DNA of 26,238 bases from Candidatus Thorarchaeota archaeon SMTZ1-83 (GCA_001563325.1 LRSK01000010.1:1-26238), one strand, 5' to 3'; positions 14,401 through 22,995 are shown, counted from the first letter of the stretch. The notes: generated by a model not told the origin, from the letters alone. Translations and numbers: made by a program.

Positions 14401-16439
14401 CCTGACATAAACGGCTGGAGTTGTGCGTAAGTCCAGGAGTTGTATGAGAAACCAGGATCTGACATAGTCAATGGTAGGAACGGGAGGTCAGGATATGGTG
14501 GTTCAAGTATTCTCCAGATCGGGAACGAGGGGCCGACTTTGGCAACCTCAGAGATGAACTCGATGTCCCAAATGTTTGTCCCCAGGTTGTAGAAGTCATC
14601 AGGTCCGGACTCCCACAAAATCTCGTATCGGTTCTGACCTTCGTTCCATCCTACTGAGATGAACTCGCCATTGACCGCTCCGACGAGTATCCTGTTCGGT
14701 TCCCGTGAATGTGTTAGATATGCATCACCGTCCAGGCGAAGTGGGGCTATGCAGACAGACAGAGCATCTGTTATCAGGTTGTAGATGTACCTGAGTTCGA
14801 TGGAATTGACTGAGTAATCTGCACCGTCATAGACGGTCAACTTCGCGTATCTAAACCAGTCCCATTTCCTCCTACTGAGGGCATCGTCAACATCGATGAA
14901 CAACTTGTTGAACAAGTAGGTGTATTTTGTCGAAGACACCTGCTCGAATGTGGAACCATCCTGAGATATGCTGAAGTTGAATTTCGTTCGAATGCTCGAA
15001 TCCAACATCTCATAGAAAGTGACAATCAGGTCATAATCAGAAGATGCACTTCCAGTGCCTTCTTCGTCCAGTCCGAAGTCAACGACGGCTGTGGCGTTGT
15101 CGACACTAGGTACAGTTGTGTCGAATGTTGAGTAGTTTCCGTCCGTATAAGATGCCATGCCAGTGTTGTATGGATACACGTTTGCATCAGGTAGGAACTT
15201 GAGGAGCGCCTCACTCCAAGTGTACTGGATGGGCTCTGGTACTATGAGAGAGGAATTCACAGGGTCGTGATAAGTGACGTTCTTGGCCCACACAACCCGG
15301 TCAACCCATTTGTCAAGACCCCACAGACCAAAGGTTTCCCACGGCTCAAAGTCGCGGATCACCTTTCTGTAATCAAACGTCTGTCGGAGCGAGTTCCAAT
15401 CAAGCGTAAACAGACCCTGACCTTGAGCCACTATAGCCAGCTCGTCCCCCAGGGATCCGTCTAGCTCACCAACATCCATAGATACGATTGGTGTCCAGGT
15501 GTAGTTGGCGCTTGACCAGTTTAGATAGTAGTAGTTGTCTCTGACAAGCGGAAATGGGTGACCGTCAATCCATATAGTCAAGCCACCATTCTCAAACACG
15601 TAGACTCGGCCTTCCCTTGTACCAACCACTATCTCAGGAAGTCCGTTTCCATTAGTGTCGCCCGTTTCTAGAGTATAGATCTTGCCCTCGATTTCATCAC
15701 CAGAGTTCCAGACCTCCCGATACGTGATCCAATGCTCTTCTGCGAACGGATATCCAGAGTGGTCATCATACTCGAAACAGCGTACCGTCCCGTCCCAAGC
15801 ACCAGCCACAATATCTGGACGGAAGTCACGGTCGACATCGTCAACCTTCACCGCCATGACTTTTCTCATTCCAGGACTGGTCCAGACGTGGTCAAACATG
15901 TTCTCAGTGTTTGCGAAGGGATCATAGATGTGCCTCTGCTCAAAGACGTACACGTGCCCATCTGAGCTCCCAACGACAATCTCAATGAAGGAATTCAGAT
16001 CAGTATCGCCGAAGTCAAGGCTCATGACGTCTGACCTGAGGACTCCGTCGCCAGTGTCCCATACTTTATCGAACTGCCCACTCTCGACGTTTAGGCGGAA
16101 TATGTGGACCTCATTATCAAAGAGGTAACCACCACCTAGTGCCAAGAAGCCGGTGTCCTCATCATAGGCAACTGCGTGTACGGCAGCCTTTGATCGCCAG
16201 GGCTCATACGTAAGCTTGTAGTCATTGATTCTGTCACCAAGAACACTGCCAATATCGTAATCATCAGGAAGGTAAGGAGATATGTCAGACAGCGCTCTGT
16301 TGACAATGGGGGCGATGTCGTCGGGAAGTTGATCCAGGCCAACATCTACGATGTCGGCGAAGACAGGGGCACTCGGAACGGCACCAAATCCTACCGCCAT
16401 CAATCCAACAATGACAATTGTCAGTAGCTTGTGTTTCAT
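8442..16439 (-). CDS. Giant membrane-anchored exoprotein: FG-GAP beta-propellers with sialidase-like region
   Basis: The 2665-residue product has a signal peptide (cleavage near VFA, 26-28), a long outside part, one membrane helix (about 2629-2650), then an RRRR stop-transfer and a 15-residue tail. About 27 FG-GAP/VCBS-like blades follow the pattern GD-D-x-D-G...E-I-x-V-G...V-Y-V-F-E, with Ca-binding-type Asp loops: a group at about 140-345, two near 815-890, five at about 1035-1320 and the rest at about 1745-2595. Such blades fold as integrin-alpha-like propellers. Between blade groups lie a possible jelly-roll (about 420-560) and a sialidase-like stretch (about 1356-1713) with an Asp box SRDKGATW near 1633. 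Binding to glycans or other cells is inferred; no enzyme active site is claimed. ATG 16439 is chosen because GGGAGGTG ends six bases upstream; the earlier in-frame GTG 16448 is part of that site. Confidence 0.9.
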   Translation of the reverse strand: MKHKLLTIVIVGLMAVGFGAVPSAPVFADIVDVGLDQLPDDIAPIVNRALSDISPYLPDDYDIGSVLGDRINDYKLTYEPWRSKAAVHAVAYDEDTGFLALGGGYLFDNEVHIFRLNVESGQFDKVWDTGDGVLRSDVMSLDFGDTDLNSFIEIVVGSSDGHVYVFEQRHIYDPFANTENMFDHVWTSPGMRKVMAVKVDDVDRDFRPDIVAGAWDGTVRCFEYDDHSGYPFAEEHWITYREVWNSGDEIEGKIYTLETGDTNGNGLPEIVVGTREGRVYVFENGGLTIWIDGHPFPLVRDNYYYLNWSSANYTWTPIVSMDVGELDGSLGDELAIVAQGQGLFTLDWNSLRQTFDYRKVIRDFEPWETFGLWGLDKWVDRVVWAKNVTYHDPVNSSLIVPEPIQYTWSEALLKFLPDANVYPYNTGMASYTDGNYSTFDTTVPSVDNATAVVDFGLDEEGTGSASSDYDLIVTFYEMLDSSIRTKFNFSISQDGSTFEQVSSTKYTYLFNKLFIDVDDALSRRKWDWFRYAKLTVYDGADYSVNSIELRYIYNLITDALSVCIAPLRLDGDAYLTHSREPNRILVGAVNGEFISVGWNEGQNRYEILWESGPDDFYNLGTNIWDIEFISEVAKVGPSFPIWRILEPPYPDLPFLPLTMSDPGFSYNSWTYAQLQPFMSGLGQYIVGTKGGGGIYFNYPTGSEVTDVDFAAMVAPINPTLAIGGPWDVSAEAPWFANFDGTFHNEISGYPFIVCGMLKPELDPFEVTDPEERGKVLFFYRSVVSPYPYENYFSLGFVDTTGELVQLVGVAQTTPRMDFEDVDGDKDLDMILSTGEVYLAKNTFSELGVTNFTLVRGYFDEVNEYETSYIWGQPDLVDVDEDGDFDLIMNYADKDGATCFINRGSNNDPTWEQEKRIFSNPGLTTNLKYLGYKDVRLVPNTDEYTLGYYDDFFDIEVKGNFTLTGINPDTWKMVLAEPLYDAIDSYLVATYPEALRIDFSLMNSTAFKNAGFHIHEAWSNEDDLEEWTLSIASGDIDNDGKGEMIVGDYDSNVYVFEHMTNNTYKRMFRSFDLNHTEKSSVSPYLYEELEGISGDFNRRIWDHANHLIADVDLDQDGLKELIVAADLQIYVFEELGLTGGDAIGFAYSIDIRDSVFNLTAEWDHVTEVTAIAAGDDIDYDGRLEVAVAAGPFLFIYNVPQDSWDGTQDNDFFMTSPALDGRYMLLGNALADPSGVLDYQYACIDAIVMCDTDQDGYREIIIGGTLDTRYSRPHGFVNTYECKGGTFTWSWTAPWELIFWNPVSCLTLDDQDYDGAQEIIIGHSHGFDMWEWIPGTDSQYKKVEFVTASPNYPLVQLDTVRSAGEDINVNDWQYCSDLTEGKSTLSDKVFLAYVNQSHLYWKNYTISTGIWGDAVQIFDDADYDPGGSMIITEEVQPCVTSDSDGDIYLTWKAFDSMGGTYDFYISRFDAFTKTWTQPTKIRTNADVTRNFPKVWVYNSSHVGVIYTKTDVKRVYRNFIHKGTPTAPPVWYGNFYPNWNELDAQSASVVKLPSGDHALALSAINTLTAKPDYDIWVLVADSELNFTGSIAHQATTSFKDEIFPDINYQRSDDESLIVIYETPGVLFEDQIGMVGSRDKGATWSVQETLNTIPNYIQRTEDPDTNLVNFTYQATGDLIYGPTAKSPCVLGLTDAGFMYVEMFSHYWTGFKGQDLLYRFNTDLVYGINPSSDWTGNTLRNVVDLDTGDTDNDGRKEVMVAFEQQVGVYEMKHSIGVDDMAVYEEVWLSKVYDNEVTGVTVYDSNGNVFPEIGISTGRGEVYIMEYLDTSEGATELRVSEMLWDFATPGIGSLPATHGLLQVYDVDSDTYDEIIVAETDVGEVYCLNDDGATLVWNNTDEGVGFNFMLLEDITNDSIPEVLLTSQNSTIYALNITNGLELWRYNIASGEYLGMDVADVNADGSVEIVFGTTTGEIWMVSHQGQYMNDTSVSVDAAYRLVVGNFTGDSTLLVAVVTGQSRIQLVNPVNGTVLWETADWVTDYEMDLLTSDMNEDGFVDLIYATNLGGGRFGLSLLDFKTRTTYYNTTERGLMSQLFLGDFDGDSVDEVLVHSIDKGLFLEEPSTGRSQWNYRPSAENIGVLAIDVGYLGGSGTLDIAVAISNPFTPLGIVGAVDGKNGVLMWFNVTNGLPWSATIARLPGIDSAAIIAWDFINRTLQAFEGEERILPLTPPAYTAHQAYWEKETSPAAVTGMWVKDILGDARDEIVLATSTHNLLLINGTTSAALWNLSIGESITEVRFGQLDDNPDLEIGVLLDKSSVAIFNAGTGTKIGTITPTVGVGILDFHIADFVPDAIHIHHEIAVLFEGSSSAWVGWFDRSGNSLYWSLANATSTGNHMALGRFSGSPTLYDVVIGGKDNTLTVLKGNGDPGWSIGTGANIGDIKTGDFDGDGVTDIAVRTYGNLTTILSPTTSVYYSVVLPDENIRDFYSADLYLSDGIDELVINYVDAGIVAVRYKATYPYYEGAWTYLAPLRGPYTSCMCTFDHMDGDEADDLIMTNNEYINVVSGATRRLIWHYSSQERLRSPKIGRFYSVASPPDVAIHSKWRYLVVSGSEIAPSVPPVGSSMEPAGSQVEAIIRAALVATPLIALTVLIPVYVRRRRDVFLKRSSSPD

Positions 16440-16440
16440 G

Positions 16441-19400
16441 CTAAGCACCTCCCTTCTTGCCCTTGGCCGGGCCAGATTCCTTCTTGGTCACCTTTCTTCT
16501 CTTGCCCTCTGCCGGCTTCTCGGACGATTCGGGTCCTTCCGACGGGGCCTCTTCAGGAAGTTTCGCTTTATCCGGTAGACCTTCTACAGGTTCAGCGTCC
16601 TCCGGTGGCATAGTAGCCTCCGGTTCGACCTTAGGACGTCTTAGAAGACGCCTCAAACCACGACCGACAATCCCGGTCCTTCGTTGTGCGATGCCCAATA
16701 CGACGACCAAGCCCACCATAACGACACCAATGATGCCGACGTAGAACCAGAACGGGTCATCTCCGGGTTGCACAGTAAACCAGATTGAGGCTGCATGAAC
16801 AACGCCGGATGCATTCCTCCCGTAGACGTATAGAGTGTAGTTCTGGTTAGCGGCCCAACGTATCTCATTGCTTCTCCAAAGCTGTGAAGCCGAATCGTAG
16901 TCAAGACTGTAGTTGCCCATCCATTCAACCGTTCCGTTTCTGAACCTGAACCACATCTCCTGGAATGGCGTGAAGTTTGCTACCTGAACGGGAGTGTTCT
17001 GATAGACCTGTGTGGAATGCTTGGGCGTCATCACTAACAAGGTACGCTCGCCACGCCGAACCGCCAGATGGGTCTCGAACTCCTCTTGAGAAGTGAACGC
17101 CAGTGGGTTGAGGCCCAGAGCTATCTCCAGACCGTCAGCATAGCCGTCATCATCTGAATCCCGGTCAGTAGGATCTGTGCCATATACGTAGAACTCCTCG
17201 CCATCCAAGATGCCATCAAGGTCCGAGTCAGGTGCCATTATCCCTCCACCGGGCGTCGATTGTAGACCAAGTATGAACTCAACTCCATCAGCCAAACCAT
17301 CATAGTCGGTATCAAACTCGTATGTATCTGCGACACCATCATTGTCGGAATCCTCATCGGTCGGATCAGACCCGTAGAACAGAACCTCAGCACCATCTGG
17401 AAGCCAGTCGTTGTCAGAGTCCCAATCTGTAGCAGATGTCGTGTATATCGGCACGACGGCTGCAGCTACAAACCTATCGTTCGTGATTTCCGTCATTGAT
17501 AAGGCCAGGAGCTCTTCTGGATGTTCTATCGTTTCAGTAACATTGCCACCTTGCCATCCGATGGACCAATTTGTGGGAGGCCACGGACCCCAAGGCCAGA
17601 CTTCAGAAACAACTTCTTCGTTGTCAAGCAGTCCGTCGCCATCTGTATCATCATATAGTGCCGATGTATTGTAGACCCAAATCTCCCACCAATCTGTTAT
17701 GCCATCTCCGTCAGTATCATTGCTGGCGGGGTCGGTCATGAAGATGATGACCTCTTGGTAGTCTGTCAGTGTGTCATTATCCGAGTCTTGTAGAACTGGT
17801 GACGTGTTGAACCTATTCACAATAGTGATAGCCCTGTAAGGATAGACGATATCTGTTACATTCTGAAGACTAAGCTCTGACCCATCCTTCAGGAAGTCGT
17901 CATCTGTGTCCGCGTCAAGCGGGTCAAGTAGAACGGGATCCATCCATGGAATCTCGCCCGAGCCAAGGTAGAGCTCTATTCCGTCTGATAGACCGTCGAG
18001 ATCAGAGTCAGGATCAGTGGCGTTTGTTCCATGTATCTTGACCTCGTCATAGTCGCTCATTGGCCAGGTCATAGCACCGAACTGGTTCGGCTCCCGGACA
18101 GAGTCATGGTCAGTGTCCCAACTGAGCGGGTCTGTATCATAGTAGAGAATCTCCTCACCATCGGAAAGACCATCGTAGTCGGTATCATACTCGAACGGAC
18201 TAGTGTAGTAGATCAATATCTCCTCGAAGTCAGTCAGCCCGTCGTTGTCAGTATCTTCGTCCATTGGATCAGAGTCGTGTAGGAGTACTTCTTCTCCGTC
18301 CAGCAGAAGGTCCGCATCGCTGTCATCAATCAAGGGATTTGAATGCCACCAGAAGACCTCTTCGCCGTCACTGAGTCCGTCAAAGTCAGAATCACTGATT
18401 CTTGGGTTTGTAAAGAAGCGGTAGAACTCATCGCCGTCACTTATCATATCAAGGTCCGTGTCTGAGCTCCTAGGGTCACATCCCAGGAGCATCTCCTGCA
18501 TGTCGAATAGACCATCATCATCTGTGTCAGGATCTAATGGATTTGTGTGATTGCTCCATTGACTAAGGACTCCCTCAAGCCCGTCAAGAAGACCGTCATC
18601 ATCAGTGTCTCCATCAGTCGGATCAGTCGGTGGAGTCTGAGCGAGCTCATATCCGTCTGAGTTGAGCCACGCACCGGGAACTGGAGTATGGTCTGTGATT
18701 CCGGTGTCGCCATCTGTGTCAGGATTGACTGGATTTGTAAACACTTGTTTGTCATAGGGCTCACCCTCCTCGTCATAGAATACAATCCAGAAACCAGCCA
18801 CCTCAGCACCGTCGTTCATGTCCTTGAGAAATGTGAGAGCCTGGCTGTCGATGACTCCGTTGTAGAGTTGCAGATAGGAATCATCATCTGTATCATAGTC
18901 AAGAGGATGGGTGAATCCTCCGTTGAAGATGATTGGATTCGGGTCCATTGCCCACTCGCCGGAGTCCTCATCGTATGTATCGTTGTAGAGACTCCCAAGT
19001 CCATAGTACGCACCCATTGGACCCTCGTCACCGTCCATCAGCGAGTCGCCATCTGTATCTGGGTTCAACGGGTCCGTATGGTCATTGTAGGATACACCTC
19101 CGATGACCACTTCCGTGACAGTGGGTGTGACATTTGAGATGTCAATTGCCGTATAGATCTCGTAGGCGTCCGTCAGGCCATCTCCGTCTGAGTCCTGAGT
19201 AAGAGGATTGGTGCCATAGATTCTCACCTCATCATAGTCAGGTACATCATCCCAATCGGAGTCCTCCCAGACAGGAGACGTTCCTAGGTCCCACTCCTCT
19301 CCATCTGTAAGCCCATCTTTGTCCATATCGGGATCAGATGGATCGGTTCCCATCGTCTGGACTTCGAGCTTGTCGTTTGCGCCATCACCGTCTGAGTCTG

Positions 19401-22400
19401 CCTTATTCTTATCAAGCCCCGGCGTTCGTTCCTCGAATTCGTCACCTAGTCCGTCCCCATCCGCGTCAAACCCTATTCCTGACTGTTCATACTCCGCCTC
19501 ACCTTTGTTTGGTGACAGGTCCCATGGCCCTCCTGGTTGCCAAGTCCATTTGTGAGTATCAGTGACAAATAGGAAACGGAGCTTCACCTTTAACGTGAAT
19601 ACGAGCCGTAATGTGATCTTCATCGGCGCGCTCGATGCAAAGTCCTGGAAGAACGTCAGTATGATCTCTAATGACCCATCTAGCGTTATTGCAACAATTA
19701 TGAGCTCGATTGGTATGTGCAGTGCCAAGCCAAAGATGATTTCTAGGGTAAGTGTGGATGTTTCCGGTTCCGTAGCAGTCGCCGCCATCTTCACTATGTC
19801 AAGTACTATGTCAAAGTAGATTGTTAGGGTGATGGTATCAAGCCCTAGGAACTCCGAGACCGCCAATAAGGCTCCGCCGCCAGTGCCAGCCGTGAAGAAA
19901 TCGATGAGAGTGAATACCTTGCCAATGTGTATCTTGATGTGTAGACCCCATTCGACCACTTTGAAGAAGTTGTCCCATTCGAAGACGCCTCCTCTAAAGG
20001 TGAAAAGGTTGAGCACAAACCGAGCGCTGCCCTCAAACGCAAGCTCAAGACCTAGAGATTTGAGCATGGTTCCCATTAGTGCATTCTTTGAGGAGTCGAA
20101 GCCACCAACGCCGACCTCTGCGTAGAATTGCGGACTGATCTCAAAGAACGAGAACAGTAGTTTGAAGAACTCGCCAATCTCGTCCATAGAGAAGACGCTG
20201 CGGGCATCGAATATCATGCTGGCAATCATGTCGAACAAGGGGCTTAGATCGATTGCAAAGTTGGCCCTGATGCCAAGAGCAAACGTGAAGTCGAAGAGTG
20301 ACCATTGACCAAGCCCTATCGGTATCTTGCCTGAATATCCAAGAAGGTCGTCCAATCCACCAAAGATGTCAGTGATTGTTTCTTCCAGTTCATCAAACAC
20401 AGGATTAAGCATCCCACTCAGCCAATCGAATATCTTCCCAATCAGCCACTCCACACCATTGGTGAAGATACCCTTAATATCCATGAAGAACTCGAGAAGT
20501 TCCTCCAGCATGGTGAGGTCAATGACACCTGTCAGATGTCCAGAGGCGCAATCCAGAATCTCGTTGATGACTTCAGTAGGACTTGGAGCATCGCCCCTTG
20601 CAAACTGAAACGCGTCTGGGAAGAAGGACTGCATCAGTTTGAGGAATGCATCGATTGGAACATCATCAAACGATGGGAATGTTCCGATGACTGAACCAGC
20701 CGACATCAATAGGGATTGCATGATTCCTTGGAAGGACTGGCCCTTCACAAGCTGAATCATGTTGACGATTCCGCCGACTATTTCTCCAGCTGTGCCAAGA
20801 ATAGAGTCCACATCGACTCCCAGGCCACCGAACACATCACTCAAGTCAAGGAACTGGAAGACGCTCCTGAAGATCTCAGGTAGAGAACCGAGCTCGGACG
20901 CAAAATCCTCCACCGTTTGTGACACCATGTTCTTGAGAGCATTGCTGTCAGAAACCAAGGCTATAATGCCCATCACTGGTTTCACAGCTTGATTGAGAGC
21001 ATTAACAACATCTGATAAATCTCCAGGACTCAAGCCGGCTTGCTGCATTATGTCCTCAGCTATGTCAAAGATGTCTGGAATCGAGCTCTTGTCAAAAGCC
21101 TCGTTGTAGAAGCCTCCTAGAAGTGTCATCAAGTCCTTTACCAGGTTCTTTACATCAACAGAAACAGTTGTGTAATCATCAAGTATCTGTTGAATGTCTG
21201 TTCGGAACTGGCTTAGGTCTGAGTCTGATGCTTCTTTGAAGTCCCTTGTGACATTGAGGAGCTTTCTTGTGAATTCCTCGACTTCTACAGTAATCTGAAG
21301 TTCTCCGATGAAAGCAGTGGAGATTCCGTCAAGGAGTTCGACAATCGATGAGGCATCAAACTCATCAACAAGGTCTATGGCAGTCATGCCAATCTCGACA
21401 ATCGACATAATCTTCTCGATCTCATCGTCTATGCCCGCCACACTGAGAACAGACCCCAGTAGGTCCGTACTCAAGTCCTGCAAGAACTCAACATGGTTTC
21501 GACTTGCGAGGAAGTCTACCACGGATTCGATGAAGGCTGTCATTCTGCCAAGGATGGGCGTTAGGTCTCCTGGGGACACACCCATTGTTGCCGCCAATGT
21601 CTTGTTCAGAAGCGATTGGAGAGTGTTCTTGGTGAAGAACCCGAAGACGACGTCAAAGACACCCTTTCCACCTGAAGCTGCATCGGATATGAGATCCCAG
21701 AGGCCGCCTGAAGCACCAAGCATGTTGGTCAGGAAATCCTTCACAATCTCAGGTATGGAATGGGGCAGAAGTGAAGTGAGGAGTTCTCCAACTATCTCCA
21801 GAATGCTTGAAAGGTCGCCTCTCAAGTTGAAGAGAGCCTTCAGGATGATATTCAGATAGTCCTTGAACTCAGCCATGAACGGAAACTCAGATGCCAAAGC
21901 CTCAATTACCGACTTCAGAGGTGACTCTGCATCAAAGTCACTGACAATTCCTATTATGGGTTCGATGATTTGGAAGGCATCCTGTATAGTCTCGATTATA
22001 TCAGTTGGGACCGAGATAGCCGTCTTCCCTGCATTCTTTAGCACCTTCAGCAAGACATCAACGATCTTTCCAATTGGGCCGTTCAGTGCAGAGAAGAGAG
22101 GGATATCACCAATCTTGAAATCACTGGCGGTCATTTCCGCTTCAGAGCTGACCTTCACTGCCGGTGAGAAGTTGGCAGGCAGGTTCTCCAAAGAGAGCTC
22201 TTGAAGCGAACCATTGTCCATCATTTGGTAGGCCGCCGGCTCAATCTCTGATTGATGTCTAGCCCACATCGTAGCTGTACGAGCTTCCAGCTCAACTGGA
22301 TCAATCTGGCCTACTGGATCAATGGGCTCAATGCTTCTCCGGAGAAGCTGATTGAGATTGTCCCCATAGATCTGTAGCGCTAAATCTCTAACATCCTCTG

Positions 22401-22995
22401 AAGCCCCCTTGTACTTGTCATCTACTTGCGCTCGCGTTTCAAGAGTTTCATACAGTGCCCAAATGTCATACATTATGAGCAGAAGCCCGTCTATCTCCTC
22501 TGCCTCGCTGTGTTGTATCATTGTGTCGCTGGGTTCAAGATGTTCGGCGAATGACAGAGTGTTGCCCATTCCCAGAATATGTTGAGTCTGTCTGTGTTGA
22601 CTGAGAAGTCTGTAGAACTCCTGCCAAGGCGTGAGCCGGTCAGGGATTATCACGCCCGTCAGGTTAGACCTAAGCGAGTACACCGATATCCACGGCTCCT
22701 CGGAGAGCCAATGCTCCATATCATTGTAGGAGTTGATTGGGATTTTCCGGACGGTATTGATTCGGTATGAGATGATCTCATAGACACCTTGCGCTACGGC
22801 CGACATCGTGTCGTCGGACGGATCATAGAAGAGATAGATGTCATCCAAATCGTATCCTGTGAAAGGTTTCGGGAACAGCTCTTCTTCTTGGTCTATTTGC
22901 TGACCAGCCCAAGCTGCTTGTGGAATCATCCCAAGCAGCAACAATGTGAGAAAAGCAGATGTAAGTAATCTAATCCTGAGCAGTCTTCTGTTCAC
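16441..22995 (-). CDS. Giant membrane-anchored exoprotein: amphipathic domain plus thrombospondin type-3 Ca-binding repeats
   Basis: The 2184-residue product has a signal peptide (cleavage near AWA, residue 30), an unrecognised N-terminal domain (about 30-295), a hydrophobic, mostly helical region (about 297-895), a strand-rich hydrophobic region (about 898-1145), about 26 TSP3-type repeats (about 1175-1965), a small strand-rich domain, one membrane helix (about 2082-2103) and a tail of about 80 residues rich in Arg/Lys, Pro and Glu. TSP3 repeats of the form D-x-D-x-D-G-L-x-D-x-x-E bind calcium and make stiff rods. The protein is therefore likely held on the outer face by its C-terminus. GTG 22995 is the start, with GGAG four bases upstream; the nearby ATG is out of frame. 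It is the first gene of an operon with the FG-GAP giant. The hydrophobic region resembles nothing I can name. Confidence 0.88.
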   Translation of the reverse strand: MNRRLLRIRLLTSAFLTLLLLGMIPQAAWAGQQIDQEEELFPKPFTGYDLDDIYLFYDPSDDTMSAVAQGVYEIISYRINTVRKIPINSYNDMEHWLSEEPWISVYSLRSNLTGVIIPDRLTPWQEFYRLLSQHRQTQHILGMGNTLSFAEHLEPSDTMIQHSEAEEIDGLLLIMYDIWALYETLETRAQVDDKYKGASEDVRDLALQIYGDNLNQLLRRSIEPIDPVGQIDPVELEARTATMWARHQSEIEPAAYQMMDNGSLQELSLENLPANFSPAVKVSSEAEMTASDFKIGDIPLFSALNGPIGKIVDVLLKVLKNAGKTAISVPTDIIETIQDAFQIIEPIIGIVSDFDAESPLKSVIEALASEFPFMAEFKDYLNIILKALFNLRGDLSSILEIVGELLTSLLPHSIPEIVKDFLTNMLGASGGLWDLISDAASGGKGVFDVVFGFFTKNTLQSLLNKTLAATMGVSPGDLTPILGRMTAFIESVVDFLASRNHVEFLQDLSTDLLGSVLSVAGIDDEIEKIMSIVEIGMTAIDLVDEFDASSIVELLDGISTAFIGELQITVEVEEFTRKLLNVTRDFKEASDSDLSQFRTDIQQILDDYTTVSVDVKNLVKDLMTLLGGFYNEAFDKSSIPDIFDIAEDIMQQAGLSPGDLSDVVNALNQAVKPVMGIIALVSDSNALKNMVSQTVEDFASELGSLPEIFRSVFQFLDLSDVFGGLGVDVDSILGTAGEIVGGIVNMIQLVKGQSFQGIMQSLLMSAGSVIGTFPSFDDVPIDAFLKLMQSFFPDAFQFARGDAPSPTEVINEILDCASGHLTGVIDLTMLEELLEFFMDIKGIFTNGVEWLIGKIFDWLSGMLNPVFDELEETITDIFGGLDDLLGYSGKIPIGLGQWSLFDFTFALGIRANFAIDLSPLFDMIASMIFDARSVFSMDEIGEFFKLLFSFFEISPQFYAEVGVGGFDSSKNALMGTMLKSLGLELAFEGSARFVLNLFTFRGGVFEWDNFFKVVEWGLHIKIHIGKVFTLIDFFTAGTGGGALLAVSEFLGLDTITLTIYFDIVLDIVKMAATATEPETSTLTLEIIFGLALHIPIELIIVAITLDGSLEIILTFFQDFASSAPMKITLRLVFTLKVKLRFLFVTDTHKWTWQPGGPWDLSPNKGEAEYEQSGIGFDADGDGLGDEFEERTPGLDKNKADSDGDGANDKLEVQTMGTDPSDPDMDKDGLTDGEEWDLGTSPVWEDSDWDDVPDYDEVRIYGTNPLTQDSDGDGLTDAYEIYTAIDISNVTPTVTEVVIGGVSYNDHTDPLNPDTDGDSLMDGDEGPMGAYYGLGSLYNDTYDEDSGEWAMDPNPIIFNGGFTHPLDYDTDDDSYLQLYNGVIDSQALTFLKDMNDGAEVAGFWIVFYDEEGEPYDKQVFTNPVNPDTDGDTGITDHTPVPGAWLNSDGYELAQTPPTDPTDGDTDDDGLLDGLEGVLSQWSNHTNPLDPDTDDDGLFDMQEMLLGCDPRSSDTDLDMISDGDEFYRFFTNPRISDSDFDGLSDGEEVFWWHSNPLIDDSDADLLLDGEEVLLHDSDPMDEDTDNDGLTDFEEILIYYTSPFEYDTDYDGLSDGEEILYYDTDPLSWDTDHDSVREPNQFGAMTWPMSDYDEVKIHGTNATDPDSDLDGLSDGIELYLGSGEIPWMDPVLLDPLDADTDDDFLKDGSELSLQNVTDIVYPYRAITIVNRFNTSPVLQDSDNDTLTDYQEVIIFMTDPASNDTDGDGITDWWEIWVYNTSALYDDTDGDGLLDNEEVVSEVWPWGPWPPTNWSIGWQGGNVTETIEHPEELLALSMTEITNDRFVAAAVVPIYTTSATDWDSDNDWLPDGAEVLFYGSDPTDEDSDNDGVADTYEFDTDYDGLADGVEFILGLQSTPGGGIMAPDSDLDGILDGEEFYVYGTDPTDRDSDDDGYADGLEIALGLNPLAFTSQEEFETHLAVRRGERTLLVMTPKHSTQVYQNTPVQVANFTPFQEMWFRFRNGTVEWMGNYSLDYDSASQLWRSNEIRWAANQNYTLYVYGRNASGVVHAASIWFTVQPGDDPFWFYVGIIGVVMVGLVVVLGIAQRRTGIVGRGLRRLLRRPKVEPEATMPPEDAEPVEGLPDKAKLPEEAPSEGPESSEKPAEGKRRKVTKKESGPAKGKKGGA
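16446..16453 (-). promoter_or_regulatory. Strong ribosome binding site inside the end of the upstream gene
   Basis: On the minus strand GGGAGGTG lies six bases before ATG 16439 and overlaps the last Gly-Gly-Ala codons of the 2184-residue protein. The stop TAG at 16441-16443 is one base from the ATG. This decides the start and implies translational coupling. Confidence 0.8.
17100..19475 (-). repeat. Coding tandem repeats: about 26 thrombospondin type-3 units
   Basis: Within the 2184-residue protein, DxDxDG-type acidic loops recur about every 20-45 residues, usually followed by x-x-D-G-x-E-x and a short turn with NP or DP. Examples are DSDGDGLTDAYE, DTDDDGLLDGLE, DSDFDGLSDGEE, DTDYDGLSDGEE and DSDDDGYADGLE. 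DNA copies are diverged, so this is an old protein repeat rather than a recent DNA expansion. A few units have lost the glycine or an acidic residue (for example the units with DSY and DTGITD). Confidence 0.85.

Noticed and set aside
16440..16448. GTG 16448 as start of the 2665-residue protein
   Set aside because: That GTG is part of the GGGAGGTG ribosome binding site for ATG 16439, which directly precedes a typical signal peptide.
17100..19475. Possible CRISPR or DNA satellite from regular short repeats
   Set aside because: The repetition is at protein level (DxDxDG units) with diverged DNA and no identical repeats or spacers.
21308..21859. Long plus-strand open frame inside the 2184-residue protein gene
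   Set aside because: It is Ser/Arg-rich antisense of the helical region; the minus frame is continuous with a signal peptide and membrane anchor.
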